Part shown: piece by piece, positions 37,301 to 44,934 of the stretch
Position numbering within the stretch: position 1 is the first letter of the stretch
How the letters are laid out: each line of letters starts with the position of its first letter
NCBI GenBank assembly: GCA_017939795.1
Contig: JAGBAA010000014.1
Coordinates: 1-59,272 of the forward strand
Origin: Thermoguttaceae bacterium
GTDB taxonomy: Bacteria; Planctomycetota; Planctomycetia; Pirellulales; Thermoguttaceae
Direction of reading: 5' to 3'
Length of the DNA stretch: 59,272 nt
The notes under the pieces: generated by a model
The model's database searches: none
The model's input: the letters and a program-made list of their open reading frames with translations, nothing else
Told to the model about the DNA's origin: nothing
Translations under genes and position numbers: made by a program

Positions 37301-37568
37301 CCGCGCGGTGCTCATGACGGCGTTCTCGTTCGTTCTGGGCGTGCTGCCGCTCGTTACCGCGACGGGTGCAGGTGCTGCGAGCCGAAGAGCCATCGGTATT
37401 CCGACGTTCTACGGAATGCTCATCGCGACGGTTTTCGGTATCGCGCTGATCCCGGCACTCTACGCGCTGTGCCAGCGTGTTCGTGAATTCGTCTCCCGCC
37501 GCGACTACGCTGCGGAAGCACTTGCCGCGAAAGCCGCGAAGGGCGAAAATGCCGCTTCGGCTGAATGA
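34377..37568 (+). CDS. RND efflux pump inner-membrane permease (AcrB/HAE1 type)
   Basis: The 1063-residue length is normal for HAE1 pumps. The N-terminus [20 protein letters not shown] is the first helix. The porter motif [20 protein letters not shown] is present. The proton-relay acidic pair appears in TM4 ([16 protein letters not shown]), and TM10 carries the Lys in [13 protein letters not shown]. Twelve membrane segments and two large periplasmic loops are apparent. It exports drugs, detergents or metabolites by proton antiport. It is in an operon with the adaptor. The 1352-residue antisense frame over the two genes is a codon-bias shadow. Confidence 0.96.
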   Translation: MISGIFIQRPKFAIVISLLMILAGCLVIPNMPIAEYPEVAPPEVQVSAVYPGASAEDIADTVAAPIESQMNGLENLLYYKSTSSNTGQYNLSVYFKYGADADISQVNVQNAVSRAEPVLPQEVIARGVQVRKKSSDMLCVFSFESKTMNLRDLASYVKINIMDEVSRVDGISDCMMWSNEFYSMRIWLDPAKMAAMGITPSEVAAAIQGQNVQAAAGSVGIEASNDLMQYKINVKGRLVTEEEFGNIIVRSDGKGNIVKMSHIARIELGAESYAAHGKHNMKNCVPVVIFRTAGSNALNTVNGTLKKIEQLRPEFEKAGIDFSIIYNPTEYITISLKEIIRTLIEALVLVIAVTYLFLQDWRATIIPSIAIPVALIGTFPFLMVLGYSVNTLTMFGLILVIGSLVDDAIIVVESVMSNIEEGMSPREATYKSMGQITGAIIATTLVTLAIYVPICFNGGMVGVIYKQFAVTMCVALVLSGVNALTLSPALCVLILKAKSEKKKRSIMDVIFVPFNFGLDKFRSGFLFFSGILVRRSLLTLAVLGLVLWANGSKFTSMPTSFLPEEDKGAIMCNVELAPGTALSETQRVINALEESFFHEEGVNETLAVAGYSMMGGLGENNAMLIVDLLDWDERTTPEMQINAINARFQAKASQFPEARIMCFKPPAIAGMGTTSGASFMLSSSGGVTADELSMMGKVLGGELMSDPEVQFAMTSYNSDMPQLRLEIDREKAELMKVPISAIFGTLQSQLSSYYVNDFNIQGYTFKVQVQAIAGERSIMDDVKNLYIQNLEGQMVPVTSVADIHFEVGPQTITRFNQYMSAPFNATLKPGTLKSSGEFMKQIKAANSIKPKEGEATRYSINWTDITLQESMNEGKIVGLLATAIVFGYLFLVAQYESWTIPVPVMLSVSVATLGALLGLGLSQLDLSIYAQLGLLMLIGLASKNAILMVEFAKVQHEEEGLNIVDSALEGASQRFRAVLMTAFSFVLGVLPLVTATGAGAASRRAIGIPTFYGMLIATVFGIALIPALYALCQRVREFVSRRDYAAEALAAKAAKGENAASAE

Positions 37569-37589
37569 TGTGAAGTGTGGAAAATAAAA

Positions 37590-37620
37590 TGCGCCGGATG
37601 ACAGAAACCTGACCGGCGCA
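37590..37620 (+). terminator. Hairpin after the RND operon
   Basis: TGCGCCGG pairs perfectly with CCGGCGCA around a 15-nt loop, 22 bp after the stop codon. It lacks a T-run, so it may stabilise the 3' end or act weakly. Confidence 0.6.
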
Positions 37621-37722
37621 GTGATCTTGAGGTTTCGGGCTCCCGGGCAAATTATGCTCCGAATGTCTGGGAGTACCGAGCCTCTTTTTTTGTCTTTTTC
37701 AGGAACGTTTTCGGAATGAAGC

Positions 37723-39012
37723 TCAGACGTTCCGTTTCATTTCGTCTTTCACGACCTGCCGATGCGCTTCCGGAATGTTGATCTTCTGCGGGCAGCGGTT
37801 CAGGCATTGCTTGCACGAGACGCACGTTTTAGCCTGTTCGAGCATCTTGAGTTCCATTTGGCGGATCCCGGGGAAGCGCGGTCGGATGTCGATGGTCCTT
37901 TTGAACTGATTGTAGATCGTGAAGACGGACGGAATGTCGATCTCCAGCGGACACGGGAGGCAATATTTGCAGTCGGTACACGGAATGAACCCCGTCGAGC
38001 CGTACGCTTCGAGGGCGGCCGTGATGATTTTTTTCTCTGCGTCGGTGATGGGCTTGAAATTGGAGAACGTCTGAATATTTTCTACCAGATGCTCCATGCA
38101 GTCCATGCCGCTCAGGACGGTAAAGACTCCAGGAAGAGACGCGACATAGCGGAATGCCCAGGACGCAATGGTCGCGTGCGGGTCCGCGTTTTTGAAGACG
38201 GCGTTTCCCTTTTCTCCCAAATTGGCCAGCAGACCGCCGCGAAGCGGTTCCATGACGCAGATCGGAATATTGCGTTTGCGCAGTACTTCATACTGTTCAC
38301 CGCTGCGGTACGGGATCCAGTCGAAATAGTTGAGCTGGATGAGCGCGAAGTCCCACGGATGAAAATCGGCGATCTCGGCCAGAAGCTCCGGCGTGTCGTG
38401 GAACGAGAAACCGAGATTCCGGATCTTTCCTTCCTCTTTTTTCTTCTGAAGGAATTCGACCATGCCGACCCGTTTTGCGTGTGCCCACGAGTTGACCTGC
38501 AGATTATGGCAGAGGTAGAAATCGAAGTATTCGACGCGGCTTTTTTGGAGTTGGTCGTCGAAAATGCGCGTAAGGTCTGCCGGAGTGCTTCCGGGGTTCA
38601 TCGGCGGCATTTTCGTGGCGAAAAAGTAGCTTTCCCGAGGATATTTGGCCAGAAGACGGGCACAGAGATCCTCTGCTTTTCCTCCGAGGTACGTGTATGC
38701 CGTGTCGAAATAGTTGATCCCGGATGCCATGGCTGTATCGACGAGCTTCTGCGAGATATTCGTGTCCATCGGCATTCGGAAAACGCCGAACCCCAGCGAA
38801 GGAAGCGAAAGACCGCCCTTGAACGGATTCCGAAAAACCTGCGGCGGAGCGTCCGGAGAAACCGCTGACGATGCGGAGGCCGATGGGGCGGGGACTGATT
38901 GTGCGGAGGCTGACTGACCTGATGCGGACGCATTTTCGGAGGTCGAGACCAGATTCACGGAAGAGGCGGCGGAAACCGCGGCCGCTGTCTGCAGAAAGTC
39001 ACGTCGATTCAT
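37723..39012 (-). CDS. Tat-exported aldo/keto reductase with C-terminal ferredoxin domain
   Basis: The 429-residue protein opens with a twin-arginine signal (MNRRDFLQTAAAVSAASSV) and a Ser/Ala linker. The aldo/keto reductase barrel keeps the tetrad: Asp and Tyr in YFDTAYTYLGGKAEDL, Lys in FATKMPPM, and His in FYLCHNLQ. After the barrel, a ferredoxin-like domain has two cysteine clusters (CTDCKYCLPCP and CVSCKQCLNRCP) for 4Fe-4S centres. Such reductases can take electrons from ferredoxin. Its start overlaps the stop of the upstream polyferredoxin gene by 4 bp (ATGA), so the two are translationally coupled and probably functional partners. Confidence 0.9.
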   Translation of the reverse strand: MNRRDFLQTAAAVSAASSVNLVSTSENASASGQSASAQSVPAPSASASSAVSPDAPPQVFRNPFKGGLSLPSLGFGVFRMPMDTNISQKLVDTAMASGINYFDTAYTYLGGKAEDLCARLLAKYPRESYFFATKMPPMNPGSTPADLTRIFDDQLQKSRVEYFDFYLCHNLQVNSWAHAKRVGMVEFLQKKKEEGKIRNLGFSFHDTPELLAEIADFHPWDFALIQLNYFDWIPYRSGEQYEVLRKRNIPICVMEPLRGGLLANLGEKGNAVFKNADPHATIASWAFRYVASLPGVFTVLSGMDCMEHLVENIQTFSNFKPITDAEKKIITAALEAYGSTGFIPCTDCKYCLPCPLEIDIPSVFTIYNQFKRTIDIRPRFPGIRQMELKMLEQAKTCVSCKQCLNRCPQKINIPEAHRQVVKDEMKRNV

Positions 39013-40577
39013 GCGTTTTCTCCTTCTTTTTTTTCTGATTTTGTTTCGGTTTCCGGAATCTCAAGGACCGTCTGTTCGACTGCCGGGATCACGCGCATGA
39101 CGTTTTTGGGGCAGACGAGCTGGCACGCGCCGCACCCGGTGCAGAGATCGTCGTTGAATTTCGGGATCTTGCGTCCGCGAAAATCGACCATCGAGATCGC
39201 CTTTTGCGGGCAGGCCTGCTCGCATTTCGCGCACGGATGCGTTCCGAGAAACGCACGGCAGCCGAGCGGATCGTAGCTTCCGATGCCCAGCCGGAGTTTC
39301 TTTTTGGTTTCCAGTCCAATGTCTTCCAGTGCGCCGGTCGGACAGATCTTCATGCAGGCATCGCAGTCGGTCAGGCATTTCCCCTGATCGAAATTCAGGA
39401 ACGGCTGAAGCGTGCCGTAGAGTCCGTGCTCTCCCATGGAGAGTGAAATAGCGTTTCCGCGGCAAACTCCGACGCACAGCCCGCAGCCGACACAGCGGGT
39501 CCGGAATTTTTCGTAGGACCACGCACCTGGCGGAAGGACCTGACGCTCAGTGTCTGCTTTCAGTTCATCCGGTTTCCGAATATTGTGCAGGTTCAGAAAA
39601 TGCCCGACTCCCGCTCCTGCCGCCGTCGCTGAAGAAATAAGGATCGCGCGGCGGATCATGTTCGGTCCCTGGGATGAGCCGGATGGAGAGGACGCGGTTT
39701 CGGAACGTTTCTTTTCCGGGATGTTCACCGATCTTTCCGAAATGCATTCCGGATCTCCCGAAACGTTTTCCGACGGCATTTCATTGGAGTGGGCGGAGAT
39801 CGGCGGGTCCTCTTTCCCCAGGGACGGCGGTGCGTAGGTGAGGGCGTTGACGCGGCATTCCGTCAGGCATTCCAGACAGAGGAGACATTCTGATGCATTC
39901 ACTCGGCCGGTTTTTGAATCGAGGCAGCCTGCAGGGCATTTTTTCTCGCACATTCCGCAATGAACACAATTTTTGCGGACACGGATGCGAAAGAGCGAAA
40001 AACGGGAGACGAGCGAAAGGAACGCTCCGACCGGGCAGAGCGAATTGCAGTAGATCCGTCCGCGAAGCCTCACCAGAACGATCAGCAGGATCAGGAATCC
40101 CCACGCTGCGAAAAATGCGCCGCTTTCCGGAGAGGCTAAATGGTTCAGCATCATGACATAATTCGACGACGGCAAAAGCCACGTTGCGGGGAAAAGCGTT
40201 CCGGCCAGTGCGAGCGTCACGACGAACACCAGAAGCGGATAGCGGAGCCATTTGAAAGAACGTACGGTTCGGAGATCCGTTCGGGAGGGGCCGAAGACCT
40301 CCTGAAGTCCGCGTCCCAGAAGTTCCTGAAGGACCCCGAGCGGGCAGAAGACCGCGCAGTAAAGCCTGCCGAAAAGGAGCGTCAGGAAAAAAATGGTTCC
40401 CAGTGCCGTGAGGATCCCCCACGAAAACGACGCCAGCAGACGCACAAACATTGGTCCGAGCTGAAGCTGGAGCAGTTCCGAGGCGGGTTGCCATCCCAGA
40501 CTTGCGGCCGTAAAGCAGACCAGAAACAGGAGGGCGGCGGTAAATCGCAGTTTTTTCAGATTCTCAGTTTTTTTCAT
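39009..40577 (-). CDS. Membrane polyferredoxin resembling a NapH-NapG fusion
   Basis: The protein has 522 residues from ATG 40577 (a GTG at 40646 is an alternative). The N-terminal half has about four helices and NapH-type motifs (FGRLYCAVFCPLGVLQELLG; GRIYCNSLCPVGAFLSL). Two cysteine clusters follow (CVHCGMCEKKCP; CLLCLECLTEC). A linker leads to MIRRAILISSATAAGAGVGH at about 307, which looks like an internal Tat-type signal or anchor. Four more clusters come after it (CVGCGLCVGVC, CDACMKICP, CAKCEQACP, CTGCGACQLVCP), the NapG-like pattern. It could carry electrons across the membrane. The 4-bp overlap points to the aldo/keto reductase as recipient. Confidence 0.87.
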   Translation of the reverse strand: MKKTENLKKLRFTAALLFLVCFTAASLGWQPASELLQLQLGPMFVRLLASFSWGILTALGTIFFLTLLFGRLYCAVFCPLGVLQELLGRGLQEVFGPSRTDLRTVRSFKWLRYPLLVFVVTLALAGTLFPATWLLPSSNYVMMLNHLASPESGAFFAAWGFLILLIVLVRLRGRIYCNSLCPVGAFLSLVSRFSLFRIRVRKNCVHCGMCEKKCPAGCLDSKTGRVNASECLLCLECLTECRVNALTYAPPSLGKEDPPISAHSNEMPSENVSGDPECISERSVNIPEKKRSETASSPSGSSQGPNMIRRAILISSATAAGAGVGHFLNLHNIRKPDELKADTERQVLPPGAWSYEKFRTRCVGCGLCVGVCRGNAISLSMGEHGLYGTLQPFLNFDQGKCLTDCDACMKICPTGALEDIGLETKKKLRLGIGSYDPLGCRAFLGTHPCAKCEQACPQKAISMVDFRGRKIPKFNDDLCTGCGACQLVCPKNVMRVIPAVEQTVLEIPETETKSEKKEGENA

Positions 40578-41091
40578 TTTGGGGTTCTTGGGGATCCAAA
40601 TGGGGGAGACGGACCGGACCTGCCTGAAAAGGGACGACCGATACACGGAAATGGGACCTCTGACGGCAGGAGACCAAAATTATCTTTCGGTATTTTACCC
40701 TAAAAGAAGCGGTTCTGCAAGTGGTTTTCTGAAAATTTTCATAAAAAAGAGGGGCTTCCGGCAATTGCGTACCGGGGAAGGATCGGGAACGTACGCATTG
40801 GATGTGTTTCAGAAGAAATCATTGAATGGTTTGGGGCTGTTCAAAATGCTGTTTTGTTCGTGAATTTAACGGCTGGAGTCGAAAAATTTTCCAGAAAGTT
40901 ACGCAAAAGTGAAATTTTTTGGTCTGCGGTACTGGAAAAAAGTTCGGGACGTGGTAGAATGGGGAAGATGATGCGATTCGAAACGTTCGTTTCTTTCGTT
41001 TTTTGTTTTTTGCCGATTTCCCCAATTCCCCGCCATCCTTAAAAGGGAAGAGATCGGAAAACGGAAAGATTTTCAATTCAGGAGAAATTTT
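40578..41091. other. Divergent intergenic region with a repeat fragment
   Basis: The spacer separates the polyferredoxin and DUF1080 genes. GGGCTTCCGGCAATTGCG, then TACCG, at 40752-40774 is the start of the dispersed 5' repeat module, also seen at 27334 and, inverted, at 2873. Near 40955 GTGGTAGAAT resembles the -10 region of other promoters here and may serve the DUF1080 gene. I see no real ORF. Confidence 0.55.
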
Positions 41092-42348
41092 ATGCTGAAA
41101 AAGCTCACCCTTGCGGCGTTCCTTTTTGCCGCGGCACTCTGTTCTTCAGTCATGGCTGCTGAGGAAGGTTTCGTTTCCCTGTTCAACGGCAAAGACCTTG
41201 ACGGCTGGACCATCCGCGGCGGCAGTGCGAAATACCATGTGGAAGACGGCTGCATCGTCGGCGTCTGCACTCCGAATACTCCGCACAATACGTTTGCCTG
41301 CACGAACAAAGAGTACTCCAACTTCATTCTGAAGCTGGAATTCAAATTCCTCGAATCCGGCAACTCGGGCGTTCAGTTCCGTTCCAAGGCCCGCGAAAAC
41401 GGTCTCGTGTACGGATACCAGTGCGAACTGGCGGAATATCCGGCACTGGGGCAGATCTATGATGAAGGCCGCCGCGGATTCAAGCACGGCCGTACGTTCC
41501 TCGACGACCAGCTGACCACCGATGCGGCGAAGAATGAAGCCTTCGCCACGTACAAAAAAGGCGAGTGGAACGAAGTCGAGATCCAGTGTGTCGGTCCGTC
41601 CCTCCGTACGTGGGTCAATGGAAAACCGGTCGCGAACGTTCTGGATGTCGTGGAATCTACCGGTTTCATCGGACTTCAGATCCATGCTGGTAAATCCGGC
41701 AAAATGGCGTGGCGCAACATCCGCATCAAGGAACTCCCCGCTTCCGAGTGGAAGCCGTTCTTCGTCAAGGGAGAAGACGGCAAATGGGCTCTGAACGAAT
41801 GCCGCTACGTACTTCCGGAATGCTGGGAATTCAACGAAGCCGGTGAACTTCGCGGAAGCCACGATAAAGGGGAAGTCCGCGACGGTTTGGTCGTGACGGA
41901 CAAGAACTACGATGATTTTGCCGTTCGCTGCGATTATCGCTTCATCGCCGGAAACAGTGCGCTCTACTATCGCGCGGAAGAAGTCCCGACTTCCTGGCTG
42001 CTGCGCGGCAATCAGAACGAGATCGCCGGTAATGCGAAAGACTCCGCACTCTGGCACACGGCCGGACACAAGACCCGCGGCCGCGGCTGGCTCGCCACCA
42101 ATGATGAGTACATCATGAAGGTCCGTAAGGAAAACGGCGAATGGAACAGCCTCTGCACCGTCGCTGTTGGAAAGCGTCTCTGCCATCTGCTGAATGATTT
42201 CCGCACCGTCGACTTCGTGGATGAACAGGCGGAACTGACCGGAAAATTCGGTCTTCAGCTTCACGGAAGTGCGGATGCCGAAGTCTGGTTCCGTAACTTC
42301 GAGTACATGGAGATCACGCCTGAAATGCGCGCTCTGATCGAACGCTAG
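41092..42348 (+). CDS. Secreted DUF1080 (3-keto-disaccharide hydrolase-like) protein, two domains
   Basis: The 418-residue protein has AGGAG upstream of its ATG and a signal peptide (MLKKLTLAAFLFAAALCSSV, cleavage near VMA). Residues 25-220 show the DUF1080 pattern: FVSLFNGKDLDGWTIRGG, then YSNFILKLEFKFLESGNSGV, VYGYQCELAEYP and WNEVEIQCVGPSLRTWVNGK, ending with MAWRNIRIKEL. Residues 225-415 repeat the same fold more loosely (YDDFAVRCDYRFIAGNSALY; VWFRNFEYMEI). The fold is a concanavalin-like sandwich. Some relatives hydrolyse 3-keto-disaccharides. The substrate here is not known. Confidence 0.9.
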   Translation: MLKKLTLAAFLFAAALCSSVMAAEEGFVSLFNGKDLDGWTIRGGSAKYHVEDGCIVGVCTPNTPHNTFACTNKEYSNFILKLEFKFLESGNSGVQFRSKARENGLVYGYQCELAEYPALGQIYDEGRRGFKHGRTFLDDQLTTDAAKNEAFATYKKGEWNEVEIQCVGPSLRTWVNGKPVANVLDVVESTGFIGLQIHAGKSGKMAWRNIRIKELPASEWKPFFVKGEDGKWALNECRYVLPECWEFNEAGELRGSHDKGEVRDGLVVTDKNYDDFAVRCDYRFIAGNSALYYRAEEVPTSWLLRGNQNEIAGNAKDSALWHTAGHKTRGRGWLATNDEYIMKVRKENGEWNSLCTVAVGKRLCHLLNDFRTVDFVDEQAELTGKFGLQLHGSADAEVWFRNFEYMEITPEMRALIER

Positions 42349-42376
42349 ATCCTGCACGGTCCCCTGATTGAAATGC

Positions 42377-42411
42377 AAGGCATTCGGAAATCATTTCCGG
42401 ATGCCTTTTTT
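42377..42411 (+). terminator. Terminator of the DUF1080 gene
   Basis: AAGGCATTCGGAAAT pairs with TTTCCGGATGCCTT around a short loop, followed by Ts. Confidence 0.9.
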
Positions 42412-42586
42412 GGTTCATCTGTGAACTGGAGCACTTTTGGCGAAAGAACTGTTTTTTTGTGTTTTTTTCTTCCTGCCGTGTCGAAAATATTGAATGCCGG
42501 GATCCTGTTGCGGATGGTGTTTTATGGGACGCGGAAAGTGCGGCGGAGGCGAAATTCCGCCCTGAACGGTAAAGGAACGATTTTTC

Positions 42587-43462
42587 ATGTTGATGCAGAA
42601 AAAATGCTTTGGCTGTCTTTTTCGTCAGGCAGTCGATGCTGCGTGGCTTTTGACGAACGATGAAGAAAAGCGCGAGGCGATCATTCGCGGTGCGGGACGT
42701 TTTATGAGCGAGACCGATTTCCGCCGGACTCCGCCGGAACTTGGAGCGGAACTTCACGCCATGATCCGGAACGTTTTGGAAGATCCGGATCCTTATCTTG
42801 AGATCAAACGCGAGATGAATTCCGTGACCCGGTCGCTTCTTCCGATGCTTCGTGAACGGATCCGTATCTCAAAGCGGCCATTGGAGACGGCGATCCGGTA
42901 TGCGATCGCGGGAAATGTGATCGATTTTTCGACTTTTCATGAGATTTCAGCCGATGAGATCGCAAAAACTGTTGAAGAGGCCGCCAATCGTCCGATAATT
43001 GGACTGGACGTCTCTGCTTTTGAGGCAGAACTTCAGAAGCCGGAGGTCCGATCGCTTCTCTACGTCTGCGATAATTGCGGCGAGATCGTATGGGACGCTC
43101 TCCTGATCGCCGAGCTGACCCGGTATGTTTCCGTGACGGCTGCGGTCCGGGGAGGTGCTGCGGTGAATGACGCGCTTCTGGAAGATGCCGAATTTGCCGG
43201 ACTTCCGGAGATCGCCCGCGTCATCACGACCGGATGCAGTGTGCCCGGTGCGCCGGACTCCATGGTTTCCGGGGAATTTCGCGAGATCTTCCGAAGTGCA
43301 GATCTGGTCATCGCTAAAGGGCAGGGGAATCTGGAGACGATGCAGCCTGCAGTTCGCCCGGTACTCCACCTTTTCATGGTGAAGTGCCCGGTGATCGAAC
43401 AACTGGTCGGACTTCCGAAAGGAACGCTTGTTGTGCAGACTCTGCCGGAAGCGGTCTCTTGA
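42587..43462 (+). CDS. DUF89/ARMT1-like protein
   Basis: The 291-residue protein belongs to the damage-control phosphatase (DUF89) family of metal-dependent phosphatases acting on sugar-phosphate or nucleotide by-products. It starts MLMQKKCFGCLFRQAVDAA, the Cys-rich N-terminus of prokaryotic DUF89 proteins. LYVCDNCGEIVWDALLIAEL is the metal-site region, and DLVIAKGQGNLETM is the conserved C-terminal motif, followed by FMVKCPVIEQLVG. Met3 (42593) is an alternative start. It is cytoplasmic. The next gene starts 82 bp downstream. The substrate is unknown. Confidence 0.87.
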   Translation: MLMQKKCFGCLFRQAVDAAWLLTNDEEKREAIIRGAGRFMSETDFRRTPPELGAELHAMIRNVLEDPDPYLEIKREMNSVTRSLLPMLRERIRISKRPLETAIRYAIAGNVIDFSTFHEISADEIAKTVEEAANRPIIGLDVSAFEAELQKPEVRSLLYVCDNCGEIVWDALLIAELTRYVSVTAAVRGGAAVNDALLEDAEFAGLPEIARVITTGCSVPGAPDSMVSGEFREIFRSADLVIAKGQGNLETMQPAVRPVLHLFMVKCPVIEQLVGLPKGTLVVQTLPEAVS

Positions 43463-43544
43463 TTAAACAGACAGAATGAGCAGTCCTGCCGGATCTGACG
43501 GTCCGTGTGGAATGCAATTTTTTCCCTTTCAGAGGAACCATAAA

Positions 43545-44876
43545 ATGAGAGATTTGGATCGATTTGAAAATCGGAAATCCGTTGCGCACAGTACGGCATA
43601 CCGTTCTTCCGACCCGTCGGATATTTCGTGGGGAATGGTGATCCTGCGTCTGTTTGTCGTGCTGCTTGTCGTGGCTCTTTTCATCTGGTTTGCGCTCATT
43701 ATTTACCGGCCGACGAACATTTGGGTGACTCAGCAGGAGATCGACCGGATGGAGCAGAGCATCCTCACGACACGGCAGGAAGTCGAGAAGATCCGACGTG
43801 AAAAAATGATCGAGATCGCCGAGGGGAAAAAGGTGACTCCGTTTGAGATCATCTACAAAGTGTCGGTCGATAAAAGCTACGTTCTGACGCAGGAAGAAAA
43901 GGACATCGTCCGTGATGGATGGCACGATTTTCTGCGGGAGGAGACGCAGGTCGCGGATCCGGAGCTCCTTCTCTTCCAGATGGGGATGCGCTACGGCGAA
44001 AATGGAGCCATCGTGGACATTCCGCAGGAAGAATGGGAAAGAGAGAAAAAAGTCCGTGAGATGAAGGCGCAGGAGGTCAGTATTCAGGCTCTGATCTACC
44101 GGGCGTTGAGTGAAAAAGAGAAACTTGCCGAAGAAGAGCGTGCGTTCATCCGGGCGAATTGGGATCAGTTCGTGCAGGAAGCGAATGTTTCCAATCCTGA
44201 AGAGCTGATGTTCCAGCTGAGGATCCAGTATTCGGAATCCGGCAAGGTCGTGGACATTCCGATGAAGGAGTGGGAGGAAGAAAAGGCGCTCCGCGATAAA
44301 GAACGGGGACCAAAATCGGAAGAAGAAGCTCTTGCTGAGACCATGAAGGAGATCGCTTTAGATGTCGCCGAGCGTGACCAGATGATCCAGAGTGCCCGAA
44401 CTGGGATCCAGGACCGCGCCAAAAGAAAAAAGTACGACGCCCGCGCGAATCGCCGAATGGTGAAGGAAGCCGCCCTGGACTACATTGAAAGCATTGGGAA
44501 TCAGGAAGATTTCTTCGAAGAAGAGGATGAAGGATCTTCAGATGACGCCGACGGGAAGGACGCGGACGCTCCGGATGCCGAACTGCCGGAAGATGCAGAG
44601 GAGGCTGATGCGGAGGATGCTGATGCGGAGGAGGCTGATGCGGAGGATGCTGATGCGGAGGATGCTGATGCGGAGGAGGCTGATGCGGATGTGGGGGCAG
44701 AAGCTGATGCTGATGCAGAGACCGAGACGTCCGGAACCAATGCTGAAACTGGGGATGGTGCGTCGGAAACCGAAACCAGGCAGGAAAGCGATGCACAGAA
44801 GGACGCAAAAGACCCCTTGGATGAAGAGGGACCGAATGTAGATCCTGGGCAGGAGAGTTCCAGGTCGACGGAGTGA
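43545..44876 (+). CDS. Single-pass membrane protein with an internal duplication and acidic tail
   Basis: The start ATG 43545 has AGAGGA upstream; earlier in-frame starts do not. The 443-residue protein has one helix at 30-54 (VILRLFVVLLVVALFIWFAL) after a soluble N-terminus. Residues 99-170 and 178-250 are tandem copies of one domain: VRDGWHDFLREETQVADPEL against IRANWDQFVQEANVSNPEEL, and GENGAIVDIPQEEWE against ESGKVVDIPMKEWE. After a basic helix the last 110 residues are an Asp/Ala/Glu repeat (DAEEADAEDADAE), encoded by repeated DNA at about 44600-44710. No known family is recognised. oleC follows after 58 bp. Confidence 0.75.
   Translation: MRDLDRFENRKSVAHSTAYRSSDPSDISWGMVILRLFVVLLVVALFIWFALIIYRPTNIWVTQQEIDRMEQSILTTRQEVEKIRREKMIEIAEGKKVTPFEIIYKVSVDKSYVLTQEEKDIVRDGWHDFLREETQVADPELLLFQMGMRYGENGAIVDIPQEEWEREKKVREMKAQEVSIQALIYRALSEKEKLAEEERAFIRANWDQFVQEANVSNPEELMFQLRIQYSESGKVVDIPMKEWEEEKALRDKERGPKSEEEALAETMKEIALDVAERDQMIQSARTGIQDRAKRKKYDARANRRMVKEAALDYIESIGNQEDFFEEEDEGSSDDADGKDADAPDAELPEDAEEADAEDADAEEADAEDADAEDADAEEADADVGAEADADAETETSGTNAETGDGASETETRQESDAQKDAKDPLDEEGPNVDPGQESSRSTE
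44598..44722 (+). repeat. Acidic tandem repeat in the membrane-protein gene
   Basis: Units of GAGGCTGATGCG and GAGGATGCTGATGCG alternate about eight times, encoding EADA/EDADA. All changes stay in frame. Confidence 0.88.
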
Positions 44877-44934
44877 ATTCCGCCTGGAAGATAGAATGTT
44901 TTCAAAATATTGAGAAAGTGAAGAGGAGCGATCC

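Noticed and set aside
41146..42378. Open frame of 410 codons on the minus strand
   Set aside because: It is antisense to the DUF1080 protein gene. No family motif or ribosome site is present.
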